Below, in pieces: positions 1 to 9,263 of a DNA stretch of 64,000 nucleotides. This DNA comes from Streptomyces sp. NBC_00247. GTDB lineage: Bacteria > Actinomycetota > Actinomycetes > Streptomycetales > Streptomycetaceae. The notes under the pieces were generated by a model that saw only the letters and a program-made list of their open reading frames with translations, had not been told where the DNA came from and did not search any database. The position numbers and the translations under genes are program-made. Position 1 is the first letter of the stretch. Each line of letters opens with the position of its first letter. Location: NCBI RefSeq assembly GCF_036188265.1, contig NZ_CP108093.1, forward strand, positions 3,237,001 through 3,301,000. The letters are read 5' to 3'.

Positions 1-1404
<1,404 letters not shown>

Positions 1405-1456
1405 CCCCGCCGGCGCCGGGCCTCGACCCGCTCGGCCCGTAGCACTTCGCGCCCGT

Positions 1457-2344
1457 TCAGCGTGCGGGGGCCTGCGCGACGACGGGGGCCGCGGCGCCTT
1501 CGAGAACGCCGACGAAGGCCGCGACCGTGCGGCTCATCGCCGTACGGCCGAGACCGAGGTAGCCGCGCGGGTCCACGGCCCGGGGGTCGTCGGCGAGGTG
1601 GGCCCGCACCGCGCTGGTCATCGCGGTGTTCAGGGCCGTCCCGATGTTGATCTTCGAGATGCCGCCGGTGACGGCCTGCCGCAGCTCCGCGTCGGGTACG
1701 CCCGAGGAGCCGTGGAGCACCAGCGGGAGATCCAGCGCCTCGCTCAGCCGCCCCAGCAGCCCGTGGTCGAGGCGCGCCGTGCGGGCGGTCATGGCGTGGG
1801 AGCTGCCGACCGCCACCGCGAGGGCGTCGACCCCGGTGGCCTCCACGTACGCGCGCGCCTCGTCCGGGTCCGTCCGCGCACCCGGGGCGTGCGCGTCCAG
1901 CGGCTCCTCGCCGTTCTTGCCGCCCACCTGCCCGAGTTCCGCCTCCACCCACAACCCGTGCCGGTGGGCCCAGAGCGCGGCGGAGCGGGTGGCCGCCACG
2001 TTCTCCTCGTACGGCAGCCGGGAGGCGTCGAACATCACCGAGCTGAACCCGCAGTCGGCGGCCTGGTGGAGCAGGGAGGCGCTGTGCACGTGGTCGAGGT
2101 GGAGAGCGACGCGGACCCCGGCCTGCTGGGCCGCTTCCGCCGCGGCGCGGGCCAGCGGTCCCGGGCGGCCGTGGTGGAACTTCACCGCGTTCTCGCTGAT
2201 CTGGAGGATGACCGGCGTTCCCGCCCGCTCGGCGCCTTCGACGATCGCCTCGGCGTGTTCCAGCGTGATGACGTTGAAGGCCGCGACGGCGCGGTGCTCG
2301 GCGGCTGCGGTGGCGACCAGGTCGCCGGTGGCTGCGAGGGGCAT
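1457..2344 (-). CDS. Class II fructose/tagatose-bisphosphate aldolase
   Basis: Zn-dependent aldolase of about 295 residues that cleaves a ketohexose 1,6-bisphosphate to glyceraldehyde 3-phosphate and dihydroxyacetone phosphate. The metal and catalytic blocks are visible: the DH pair in ALHLDHVHS, His in AVGSSHAMT, and His in VLHGSSGVP. A phosphate-binding KINIGTALN follows. I chose the ATG at 2344 because CGGAGAC lies just before it; an in-frame upstream extension to 2416 is only the translated 18-bp repeat. It is the last gene of the minus-strand agaS operon. By context it is more like KbaY/GatY (tagatose-bisphosphate) than glycolytic Fba, but sequence alone does not decide the sugar. Confidence 0.9.
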   Translation of the reverse strand: MPLAATGDLVATAAAEHRAVAAFNVITLEHAEAIVEGAERAGTPVILQISENAVKFHHGRPGPLARAAAEAAQQAGVRVALHLDHVHSASLLHQAADCGFSSVMFDASRLPYEENVAATRSAALWAHRHGLWVEAELGQVGGKNGEEPLDAHAPGARTDPDEARAYVEATGVDALAVAVGSSHAMTARTARLDHGLLGRLSEALDLPLVLHGSSGVPDAELRQAVTGGISKINIGTALNTAMTSAVRAHLADDPRAVDPRGYLGLGRTAMSRTVAAFVGVLEGAAAPVVAQAPAR

Positions 2345-2371
2345 GTGCGTGTCTCCGATGCGGTGTCGAAC

Positions 2372-2425
2372 GGGAAGTACTGCGGATACGGGAAGCACTG
2401 CGGGTACGGGAAGCACTGCGGAACG
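2372..2425. repeat. 18-bp tandem repeat, about 3 copies
   Basis: Three adjacent copies of an 18-bp unit close to GGGAAGCACTGCGGGTAC occupy 2372-2389, 2390-2407 and 2408-2424. They lie between the broken kinase gene and the aldolase start, immediately upstream of the aldolase ribosome binding site. Confidence 0.85.
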
Positions 2426-2428
2426 GCG

Positions 2429-2729
2429 TCACGGGAAAGAGGAGTTACGGGCGCCCGGTCCGGGTGACCTCGACGCGGCCGGCCAGGTCGCGGCAGGTCT
2501 CCGGTCGAACACCCCCGCGCGCGGGGCCCGTACGGTCGCGGCGGAGAGCGCCACCGCGTCGGCGAGGAGGTCGGTCCGGGGCGGGCCCGTGCGGGACCCG
2601 GGAGGCGTTGACGCCCTTGCCACCGGCCCGGGTATGGACCTCGGTCACCCGGTGCGAGGCGTGCGGGCGGAAGCCGGGCACCGTACAGGTGATGTCGAGG
2701 TCGGGGTTCGGCGTCAGCGTGACGATCAC
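2429..2729 (-). pseudogene. Broken PfkB-family sugar-phosphate kinase (1-phosphofructokinase/tagatose-6-phosphate kinase type)
   Basis: The GTG at 2729 overlaps the ROK stop (GTGA), as expected of a real coupled gene. The first 45 codons read as the N-terminus of the 1-phosphofructokinase family: VIVTLTPNPDLDITCTVPG, then RAGGKGVNASR. Near 2597-2575 homology leaves this frame. The frame ending at 2429 then carries what looks like the family C-terminus (TDLLADAVALSAATV, PRAGVFD). A complete protein has about 310 residues; only about 90 are left, so roughly 220 internal codons are deleted and the two ends are out of frame. The catalytic GAGD region is gone. This would remove the kinase step between AgaS and the aldolase. 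The C-terminal match is from memory of the family and less certain than the N-terminal one. Confidence 0.8.
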
Positions 2730-3871
2730 CGGCTCTCCCCCTCTCCCGCCGCCGACGGGTGGCCCACGGACAGCGGCTCGGCCGACAGCGGGACCACCGA
2801 GGGCAGGCACGTCGCCGGCAGATCCGCCGCGAGCAGGTCCGCCGCCAGCAGCCCGGCGCCCAGGCAGCCCGCCCGGTCGCCCAACTCCGCGCGGACGAGC
2901 GCCGGAACGCGCTGGACGGTGGCCCGTTCGGCCATCCGCTCCCGCAGCGGTACGAGCAACTGGTCACCGGACTCCGCGAGTCCACCCCCCACCACGATCA
3001 ACGGCGGGTCCAGCACCGCACAGGCGACGAGCAGGACGTCCGCGAGGGCCGAGACCGCCTCGTCCCACACCGCACGGGCCGCCGGCTCTCCGGCTGCCGC
3101 CCGCCGCGCCACCTCCGCCGCGTCGACCACCGCGCCCCTCACACGTGTTGCGAAAGTGGCGCCGCCCGTCCGGAGGGCGGGTCCGGCGGCGTCCGGTGCG
3201 TGCGATCGCGCAGCCGCCCCGTACCGCCGGGACACGGCCGCCGCGGACGCGTAGCGCTCGGCGCAGCCCGCGCCGCCGCATGCGCAGCGTTCGCCGTCCG
3301 GGCGGACCGCGATGTGGCCGATCTCGCCGGAGCGGTGGTGCGCGCCGGGGACGGCCCGTCCGTCGCGGATCAGGGCGGCGGCGATGCCGGTACCGACCGG
3401 GACGAACAGGAAGTCGCGCTCCGCGCGCCCGGCGCCGAGCCGGGCTTCGGCGACTCCTCCGGCCCGTACGTCGTGGCTGACCGCGACGGGCAGCCCGGTC
3501 CGCTCCCGGACGAGTCGGCCGAAGGGGACGTCGTGCCAGCCGATGGCGGTCGAGTGCAGGGCCGTACCGGCGGCTTCGTCGACGATGCCCGGGACGGCGA
3601 GCCCGACGGCCGAGACCGGAGAACCGGCCTCGGACGCCCGGCGGCAGAGGCCGTCCACGAGATCGAGCACCCGGCGCACCACCGATTCCGGGCCGGCTTC
3701 CCGCCCGGTGGGCTGCCAGAACTGTTCGCGCGCCCGGCCCGTGGAGTCGAGCAGGGCCGCCTTGGTCCCCGTACCGCCGACGTCCACGGCCATCAGGTGC
3801 GGGCGGGCTCCGGCGGCCCCGCTCGCTCCTGCTCCACCCACCCCCGCGCCGCTCTCCACGGTCCGGCTCAC
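2726..3871 (-). CDS. ROK family sugar kinase
   Basis: Cytoplasmic ATP-dependent kinase of about 381 residues. MAVDVGGTGTK is the ATP-binding phosphate loop, GLAVPGIVD and SHDVRAGGVAEA form the sugar/catalytic region, and GEIGHI precedes the zinc-binding ROK signature CACGGAGCAERYAS. A C-terminal tail after LGDRAGCLGAGLLAADLL repeats degenerate Leu/Pro-rich segments. The GTG at 3871, 5 bp after the agaS stop, is the most economical start; another GTG lies at 3859. The substrate is unknown. The neighbours point to an amino sugar or hexose. A ROK repressor is excluded because there is no N-terminal HTH. Confidence 0.9.
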   Translation of the reverse strand: MSRTVESGAGVGGAGASGAAGARPHLMAVDVGGTGTKAALLDSTGRAREQFWQPTGREAGPESVVRRVLDLVDGLCRRASEAGSPVSAVGLAVPGIVDEAAGTALHSTAIGWHDVPFGRLVRERTGLPVAVSHDVRAGGVAEARLGAGRAERDFLFVPVGTGIAAALIRDGRAVPGAHHRSGEIGHIAVRPDGERCACGGAGCAERYASAAAVSRRYGAAARSHAPDAAGPALRTGGATFATRVRGAVVDAAEVARRAAAGEPAARAVWDEAVSALADVLLVACAVLDPPLIVVGGGLAESGDQLLVPLRERMAERATVQRVPALVRAELGDRAGCLGAGLLAADLLAADLPATCLPSVVPLSAEPLSVGHPSAAGEGESR

Positions 3872-3876
3872 CGCGG

Positions 3877-4761
3877 TCAGGCTTCCTGGAGGACCACCGA
3901 GCGCGTCAGGTGACGCGGCCGGTCGGGGTCGAGGCCGGCGGCGACCGCGCGGGCGACGGCGAGCCGCTGGACGCGGATCAGGTCGGCCAGCGGGTCCAGA
4001 CCGCTCTCCACCCATCGCGCTCCGGTGGCGAGCAGCTGCTCGCGGAGACCGGCGGGGGCGGTGCCGAACATCCAGGTCGCCGTGGTGTCCGTGGCGATGC
4101 TGATCGGTCCGTGGCGGTACTCCATGGCCGGGTAGGACTCGGTCCAGGCCAGCGAGGCTTCCTTCATCTTCAGCGCGGCCTCGTTGGCGAGGCCCACGGT
4201 CCAGCCGCGGCCGAGGAAGGAGAGCTGGGTGGCGTCGACCAGGCCGTCGGGCAGCGGTTCGGCGAGGGCGGCCTCGGCGTCGGTCGTCACGGCGTCGGTG
4301 TGCAGCCCCAGATGGGCGCGGAACAGGGTGAGCGCGGTGGTGGCGAACCGCGTCTGCACGACGGATTCCTCGTCCGCGAAGGCGAGTTCGACGATGTCGT
4401 CGCAGACCGCCCGCACCTCGGCGCTGGGCACGGCCGTGACCACGACGGTACGGGTGGTGCCGTGCAGCCGGCCGAGGAGTTCCAGCACCTCGGTGGTGGT
4501 GCCGGAGCGGGTGAGCGCCACGACCCGGTCGTAACGGCGGCCGAAGGGGAACTCCGAGGCGGCGAAGGCGTCGGACTCGCCGAGTCCGTTGCCCTCGCGC
4601 AGCGCCGCGTAGGCCTGCGCCATGTAGTAGGAGGTGCCGCATCCCACCACGGCGACGCGTTCACCGTGGGTGGGAAGGGCCTCGGCCCGCGTGGACGCCA
4701 GCTCGGCGGCGCGGCGCCAGCAGGCGGGCTGACTGGCGATCTCGGCTTCGACGAAGGTCAC
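3877..4761 (-). CDS. agaS: SIS-domain sugar isomerase/deaminase, AgaS-like
   Basis: A 294-residue protein with two SIS folds, like GlmS isomerase domains. The sugar-phosphate loops are visible: VVGCGTSYYMAQAYAAL and ALTRSGTTTEVLELL in the first half, and LGRGWTVGLANEAALKMKE with YRHGP in the second. AgaS proteins convert galactosamine-6-phosphate (or related amino sugars) to tagatose-6-phosphate. The GTG at 4761 has AGGAG 8 bp upstream. The frame stays open for another 53 codons, but that stretch is the translated minisatellite, so I reject it. It is the first gene of the operon agaS - ROK - broken kinase - aldolase, divergent from deoR. Confidence 0.87.
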   Translation of the reverse strand: MTFVEAEIASQPACWRRAAELASTRAEALPTHGERVAVVGCGTSYYMAQAYAALREGNGLGESDAFAASEFPFGRRYDRVVALTRSGTTTEVLELLGRLHGTTRTVVVTAVPSAEVRAVCDDIVELAFADEESVVQTRFATTALTLFRAHLGLHTDAVTTDAEAALAEPLPDGLVDATQLSFLGRGWTVGLANEAALKMKEASLAWTESYPAMEYRHGPISIATDTTATWMFGTAPAGLREQLLATGARWVESGLDPLADLIRVQRLAVARAVAAGLDPDRPRHLTRSVVLQEA

Positions 4762-4776
4762 GGAGTGCGCTCCTGG

Positions 4777-4848
4777 CTGAGGGACGGGCTGGGGGACTTG
4801 CTGGAGGACGGGCTGGGGGACGGGCTGCTGGACGTGCTGCGGGACCGA
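4777..4848. repeat. 12-bp tandem repeat, 6 copies
   Basis: Six abutting 12-bp units (4777, 4789, 4801, 4813, 4825, 4837) follow the pattern CTGSGGGACGGG. They lie just upstream of the agaS ribosome binding site. If translated with agaS they would give a Pro-Gln-Pro-Val repeat. Confidence 0.88.
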
Positions 4849-4860
4849 CCGGTAGGCGAC

Positions 4861-4935
4861 CGGAAGACGAACCACCGGAAGACGGGCCACCGGAAGACGG
4901 ACCAACGGACGACGGACCACCGGTGGACCTGCCGA
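4861..4935. repeat. 15-bp tandem repeat, about 5 copies
   Basis: Five units of CGGAAGACGGACCAC start at 4861, 4876, 4891, 4906 and 4921, increasingly degenerate to the right. The array follows the 12-bp array after 12 bp and sits between the agaS start and the operator region. Confidence 0.88.
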
Positions 4936-4987
4936 GGGACCGGCCGACGAGGGGTGCCCGACCCGACCTCATCCGACCCCCCTTGCT

Positions 4988-5063
4988 CGTTCGTGCACGT
5001 TAGTCGCTCCTATCGAGCATGTTCAAGCATGCAAAACCCTGTTTCTTTCAGCGTTCGAACATT
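4988..5063. promoter_or_regulatory. Putative DeoR operator array: three direct repeats spaced 32 bp
   Basis: Between agaS and the divergent deoR three 12-bp copies are visible: CGTTCGTGCACG at 4988, TGTTCAAGCATG at 5020 and CGTTCGAACATT at 5052. The starts are exactly 32 bp apart, about three helical turns, so all three face the same side of the DNA. The third contains the palindrome GTTCGAAC. DeoR-family sugar repressors often bind repeated sites in the promoter of their own operon. This region is also much more AT-rich than its surroundings. Confidence 0.65.
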
Positions 5064-5155
5064 TCCGCTGCTCGTGACAGGCTTGCGGCTGTCCGGATTT
5101 CGCCCCAGGGGAAGCCCGGAGACCCGTACGCCACACACATCCGAGGAGAGCGCCT

Positions 5156-5956
5156 GTGTCCAGGGACGCCCGGTGGAACGCCCTGCTGGAACTGCTCGCC
5201 TCGCACGGCCGGGTGGACGTCGAGGAGGCGGCGGTGACGCTGGAGGTGTCGGCCGCGACCATCCGCCGGGACCTGGACCAGCTCGCCGAGCAGCAGATGC
5301 TCACCCGGACCCGTGGCGGCGCGGTCGCGCACGGGGTCTCCTACGAGCTCCCGCTGCGGTACAAGACCGCGCGCCACGCCTCGGAGAAGCAGCGCATCGG
5401 CCGCGCCGTGGCGGATCTGGTGCCGGCCGGTGGCGTCGTGGGCCTGACCGGCGGCACGACCGTCACCGAGGTGGCGCGCGGCCTCTCGGTGCGTACGGAC
5501 ATCGGCGGCGACAGCGCGGCCGGCGGCAGCACCCCGCCCGCGCTGACCGTGGTGACCAACGCCCTGAACATCGCGAACGAGCTGGTGATCCGGCCGCAGA
5601 TCAAGACCGTGGTGACCGGCGGAGTCGCCCGCCCCCAGTCGTACGAGCTGACGGGACCGCTGGCGCGCGGGGTGTTGGAGGAGATCACGCTCGACGTCGC
5701 CGTACTGGGCGTCAACGCGATCGACGTCCGGGACGGGGCGTACGTCCATCACGAGGGCGAGGCAGCCGTCAACCGGCTGCTGGCCGAACGGGCTCAGCGC
5801 GTGGTCGTGGCGGCGGACTCCTCGAAGATCGGCCGCCGGGCCTTCGCCCGGGTCTGCGAACTGCGCCGCATCGACGTGCTGGTGACCGACACCGCCATCG
5901 GCGACGAGGAAGCGGACGCGTTCCGCGAGGCGGGCGTGACCGTCATCGCCGTCTGA
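5156..5956 (+). CDS. DeoR/GlpR family transcriptional regulator
   Basis: A 266-residue repressor. Its N-terminal winged helix-turn-helix carries the DeoR signature (RVDVEEAAVTLEVSAATIRRDL, residues about 19-41). The C-terminal sugar-phosphate sensor domain resembles ribose-5-phosphate isomerase, with GLTGGTTVTEVARGL, VVTNALNIANEL, VVTGGVARPQSYELTGPLA and DSSKIGRRAFARV. The GTG at 5156 is preceded by GGAGAG. It is divergent from the agaS operon, which it most likely represses in the absence of a phosphorylated sugar. The effector is not predictable from sequence. Confidence 0.92.
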   Translation: MSRDARWNALLELLASHGRVDVEEAAVTLEVSAATIRRDLDQLAEQQMLTRTRGGAVAHGVSYELPLRYKTARHASEKQRIGRAVADLVPAGGVVGLTGGTTVTEVARGLSVRTDIGGDSAAGGSTPPALTVVTNALNIANELVIRPQIKTVVTGGVARPQSYELTGPLARGVLEEITLDVAVLGVNAIDVRDGAYVHHEGEAAVNRLLAERAQRVVVAADSSKIGRRAFARVCELRRIDVLVTDTAIGDEEADAFREAGVTVIAV

Positions 5957-6582
5957 ACCGACGACCGGCACCCCTCACCCGGACCCGGGCCCCGACCCGC
6001 ACGCCCAGAGCCCGGCCGCACCCCCCGGACCCGGCCGAGCCGCACGTCCGAAACCCGGCCAACACGCCCACCGGAAACCGGCTCGCCCCATCTGTGCAAA
6101 ATCTTCACACAGCCGCCACTGCCCCCGCACCTCCCACCGGCTTCGCCCGTCACCACCACGTACAGCCACGGATGCCACCCCGCGGCCACTTTCCGTGCAC
6201 CCCGCGGCATCCTCGCCGACCTCCGCGCGTTACCGGCGCGCGCATGATGCACGTGTCACCAAGGAGCCGTTCGTCCTCGCGAACGGACATCCACCCGCAC
6301 ACCGCGCGCATATGACGGTGGATCATAAATGCGCACAATCGGTCGAGACCTCGCAACTGGCGTTCAAGAATTCACACTTACTTATGTGACCCATGTAAGA
6401 TCAACTGACTTCCAGTGGGCTGATGGCGTACAGGGGGCACTCCGCAAGGGGTGACATCCTCGGCCCCGACTTCGGAGGGGCATTCCCTGCGTGGCGCGGT
6501 CCAGGGCTCGTTGAGCCAGGGAATACGGCAGGCACGGGGGCGCCAAGCCGTATCCGCAGCCATGGCACTTGAAGTGAGTCTC
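5957..6582. other. Non-coding region between deoR and the conservon
   Basis: No convincing gene here. A short hairpin has CCGTTCG at 6267-6273 and CGAACGG at 6280-6286. Around 6310-6420 the sequence becomes AT-rich, suitable for the conservon promoter. An inverted repeat TCACA-N8-TGTGA lies at 6372-6389. An in-frame GTG at 6451 could extend cvnA, but I see no good ribosome binding site for it. Confidence 0.5.
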
Positions 6583-7815
6583 ATGACATTTCCACAGGAC
6601 GCTGTCCTCTGGGCACTGATGGTCGTAGCACTGGTCGCCGTTGGCGCCGTGTTGCGGGCTCGTAAAACCAATATCCGGCTGCGCAGGCAGGCCTCCGAGC
6701 TCAGAACCGAGCGCGAGGGGCTGTGGCGGCAGCGCGACGAATGGCAGGCCGCGCAGACCGGGCTTCTGCACCGGCACGCCGCGGAGCTGTCCGACGTCCG
6801 CAAGGACGCCGAGGAGGAGACCAAAGCCGTCCTCAAGGCGGCCGTGCGTACCCTCCAAGGCCTCGCCGACCAGCAGCAGGTCGTCATCGAGAAGGCCCAG
6901 ACGAAGTACGGGGACGACCCGCAGATGCTGGCCGACCTGATGGCGATCGACCACGCCAACAGCCAGTTCGGCCGCCGGGCACAGGGCATCGCCGTGCTCT
7001 GCGGCGGCTGGCTCGGCCGCCGCGAGACCGTCGCCTCCGTCTTCGACGTGGCCCGTAGCGCCCAGGGCCGTATCCGGCACTTCGACCGGGTCCGGATCAA
7101 CGGGCAGGTGAACTTCTCGGTGGTCAGCAAGGCCGTCGAGCCGGTCGCCGTGGTCCTCGCCGAGCTGATGGCCAACGCCACCAACTACTCCGCCCCCGGT
7201 ACCCCGGTCGAGATCAACATCCAGGCCGTCCCCTCGGGCGTCTGCCTCATCGTGGACGACGCCGGTCTCGGCATGGGCCAGGAGGAGAAGGACCGCGCCG
7301 GAGCGTTGCTCGACCCCCGCGCGGAGATCAGCGTCTCCAGCCTGGGCATTCCCCCTCAGTTCGGGTTCGCCGTCTCCGGCCTGCTGGCCGCCCGTTACGG
7401 GTTCAAGGTGTCGGTGGACTCCGTATCCCCCTACGGAGGTGTACGCGCGGTGGTTCTGCTCCCCGACGAGCTGCTGACCGGCGACGTACCGCCGAGCCCC
7501 GTACCGGTCACCCGCGAGACCTCGGCGCCTTCCATGCCGTCGCTCACCGGGCGTCCGGCAGCGGCCGCCCCGACCCCCCTGTTCCCCGACGCCGTACGGC
7601 ACGAACCGGTCGCTCCCGCGACGCCGCCGGCCACCACCGTCGGCGGCCTGCCCAAGCGCCGCCGCCAGAGCCCGGTCTCCGTACTGCCCACGGCGGCGAC
7701 CGAACCGGCGCTGGTGCGCAGCAACGAAGAGACGGCCTCCCGGCTCGGCGCGTTCCAGCGGGGCACCCGGTCCGGACGTGACACGACGACGATGGAAGGA
7801 ACCGAGAACCAGTGA
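6583..7815 (+). CDS. cvnA: Conservon protein CvnA: membrane sensor histidine-kinase-like ATPase
   Basis: About 410 residues. An N-terminal membrane segment (DAVLWALMVVALVAVGAVL) is followed by a charged coiled coil. The core ends in a GHKL-type ATP-binding fold: ELMANATNYSAPGTPVEI is the N-box and VDDAGLGM the G1 box. A Pro-rich disordered C-terminus follows. No typical phosphoacceptor His region of a two-component kinase is obvious. CvnA proteins work with the roadblock, DUF742 and GTPase partners as a membrane complex reminiscent of eukaryotic G-protein systems. I chose the ATG at 6583 (GAAGTGAG upstream, membrane helix right after it); starts at 6562 or 6451 are possible. Its stop overlaps cvnB (GTGA). 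Confidence 0.9.
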   Translation: MTFPQDAVLWALMVVALVAVGAVLRARKTNIRLRRQASELRTEREGLWRQRDEWQAAQTGLLHRHAAELSDVRKDAEEETKAVLKAAVRTLQGLADQQQVVIEKAQTKYGDDPQMLADLMAIDHANSQFGRRAQGIAVLCGGWLGRRETVASVFDVARSAQGRIRHFDRVRINGQVNFSVVSKAVEPVAVVLAELMANATNYSAPGTPVEINIQAVPSGVCLIVDDAGLGMGQEEKDRAGALLDPRAEISVSSLGIPPQFGFAVSGLLAARYGFKVSVDSVSPYGGVRAVVLLPDELLTGDVPPSPVPVTRETSAPSMPSLTGRPAAAAPTPLFPDAVRHEPVAPATPPATTVGGLPKRRRQSPVSVLPTAATEPALVRSNEETASRLGAFQRGTRSGRDTTTMEGTENQ

Positions 7816-8216
7816 ATCCCGACCTGTCGTGGGTACTCGACGACGTGCTCCAGGTCCCCGGCGCCCGACACGCGATCCTCGTGTCCGCCGACGGCCTGCT
7901 GCTCGCCAGCTCGGCCGACATCGGCCGTGACGACGCCGAGACCGTCGCCGCCGCCATGAGTTCGATGCAGTCGCTGAGCCGTGCCGTCGCCCCCTTCATC
8001 GGTACCCGGACGCCCGGCCAGTGGCGGCAGACGCTGCTGGAGTACGAGGACGGCTGGATCTTCCTCATAGCGGCGGGCAGCGGCGCGTACCTGGCCGCGG
8101 CGGCGGCGGCGGACGTGGACATGGAAGCGATGTCCTTCCGCATGCAGCAGCAGGTCGGCGCGGTCGGAAAGGCGATGACCACACCTCCTCGCCAGACGGC
8201 GGGAAGCGACGCATGA
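7812..8216 (+). CDS. cvnB: Conservon protein CvnB: roadblock/LC7 domain protein
   Basis: A 134-residue cytoplasmic protein consisting of one roadblock/LC7 (longin-like) domain: DLSWVLDDVLQVPGARHAILVSADGLLLA at the start, then a helix with SSMQSLSRAVAP and a strand ending in FLIAAGSGAYLAAAA. Such domains act as regulators of small Ras-like GTPases, as MglB does for MglA. The GTG start overlaps the cvnA stop and its stop overlaps the cvnC start, so production is tightly coupled. Role inferred: regulatory partner of the CvnD GTPase. Confidence 0.93.
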   Translation: MNPDLSWVLDDVLQVPGARHAILVSADGLLLASSADIGRDDAETVAAAMSSMQSLSRAVAPFIGTRTPGQWRQTLLEYEDGWIFLIAAGSGAYLAAAAAADVDMEAMSFRMQQQVGAVGKAMTTPPRQTAGSDA

Positions 8217-8587
8217 CGGCCCGGGGCGAGGAAGAGGCCGTCTCCAGCGGATTCGTCCGCTCGTACGTCATCACCGGCGGGCGCGGTCTGCCCGACGCCG
8301 ATGCGCTCTCCCTCGTCACGCTCGTCACCATCGCCCCGGACCGGGAGATGCCCGCCCAGGCGGGTCCCGAGGTCCGGGCGATCTGGGACCTGTGTTCCGG
8401 CGGCTACCTCTCGGTGGCGGAGGTGGCCGGCCACCTCCAGCAACCCGTGGGAGTGGCCCGGCTGCTGCTCCAGGATTTAGCGGAACAGGGCCACCTGATC
8501 CGGCGCAAGGCCCCGCCCGCCGCCCAGCTCGTCGACCGGAAGATCCTCGAAGAGGTGTTGCATGGACTCCACGTCCGCTTCGGCTGA
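8213..8587 (+). CDS. cvnC: Conservon protein CvnC: DUF742 protein
   Basis: A 124-residue DUF742 protein, recognised by VRSYVITGGRG near the N-terminus and by the winged-helix-like second half (GYLSVAEVAGHLQQPVGVARLLLQDLAEQG). The third member of every conservon belongs to this family; its biochemical role is unknown. The ATG at 8213 overlaps the cvnB stop (ATGA). The 3' end overlaps cvnD by 26 bp, an arrangement typical of cvn operons. Length and order fit the family, and nothing is missing. Confidence 0.92.
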   Translation: MTARGEEEAVSSGFVRSYVITGGRGLPDADALSLVTLVTIAPDREMPAQAGPEVRAIWDLCSGGYLSVAEVAGHLQQPVGVARLLLQDLAEQGHLIRRKAPPAAQLVDRKILEEVLHGLHVRFG

Positions 8588-9152
8588 GAACATCTATGTG
8601 CCGGACGCGGTCCAGCGCGCGGCGAAGATCCTCGTCGTCGGACATTTCGCCGTGGGCAAGACGACGCTCATCGGCACGCTCTCCGAGATCACCCCGCTGC
8701 GGACCGAGGAGCGGATGACGCAGGCCGCCGCCCACCTGGACGACCTGCGGAGCGCTCCCGGCAAGGAGACCACGACGGTCGCGCTGGACTTCGGCCGTCT
8801 GACGCTCAGCGACGAACTGGTGCTGTACCTGTTCGGTACCCCCGGGCAGCAGCGGTTCGTCCAGCTCTGGGAGGACATGGCCCGCGGATCGCTCGGCGCG
8901 CTGCTGCTGATCGACCCGGGCCGGCTCGCCGACACCTTCCCGGTGATCGACCTGGTCGAGCGGTACGGCCTGGAGTACGCGGTCGCCGTGAACAGCTTCG
9001 ACCCGGCGACGCAGCACGGCGAGGACGAGCTGCGTGAGGCGCTCGACCTGCTGCCGGACACTCCGGTGATCCACTGCGACGCCCGTGACCAGAAGTCCTC
9101 CGCCAAGGCCCTGATCACGCTGGTGCAACACCTGCTCGCCCGCGTCGCCTAG
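8562..9152 (+). CDS. cvnD: Conservon protein CvnD: small GTPase-like protein
   Basis: A 196-residue P-loop GTPase. Residues 27-35 are the Walker A loop GHFAVGKTT. LYLFGTPGQQRF is the switch II region with the DxxG-like GTPGQ. VNSFD replaces the NKxD guanine motif, as is common in this ATP/GTP-binding family. It is the effector switch of the conservon and presumably cycles under control of CvnA/CvnB. It starts inside cvnC and ends with the TAG at 9150-9152, immediately followed by a perfect 20-bp hairpin that separates it from the P450 gene. Confidence 0.93.
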   Translation: MDSTSASAENIYVPDAVQRAAKILVVGHFAVGKTTLIGTLSEITPLRTEERMTQAAAHLDDLRSAPGKETTTVALDFGRLTLSDELVLYLFGTPGQQRFVQLWEDMARGSLGALLLIDPGRLADTFPVIDLVERYGLEYAVAVNSFDPATQHGEDELREALDLLPDTPVIHCDARDQKSSAKALITLVQHLLARVA

Positions 9153-9194
9153 GCGGGTGTCCGACCATGCGCGTCGCATGGTCGGACACCCGCC
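9152..9194. terminator. Perfect 20-bp stem hairpin after cvnD
   Basis: The arms 9152-9171 (GGCGGGTGTCCGACCATGCG) and 9175-9194 are exact reverse complements with a 3-nt loop. The stem starts on the last base of the cvnD stop. There is no U-run. It may terminate part of the transcripts before the P450 genes or stabilise the cvnABCD message. Confidence 0.8.
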
Positions 9195-9263
9195 CGGCCC
9201 GCCCCTTCAACGCTCCACCCCCCACGGGCCTGTTCCGGCCCGCCTTCACACCGAGGAAGACAC

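Noticed and set aside
4762..4920. N-terminal extension of agaS made of PQPV and VRLPV repeats
   Set aside because: It is the translation of two minisatellites. The GTG at 4761 has a good ribosome binding site and begins at the conserved family start.
6372..6389. Crp-type site TCACA-N8-TGTGA upstream of the conservon
   Set aside because: Arms are only 5 bp and the Streptomyces Crp box has a different layout. Kept only as a remark in the non-coding region.
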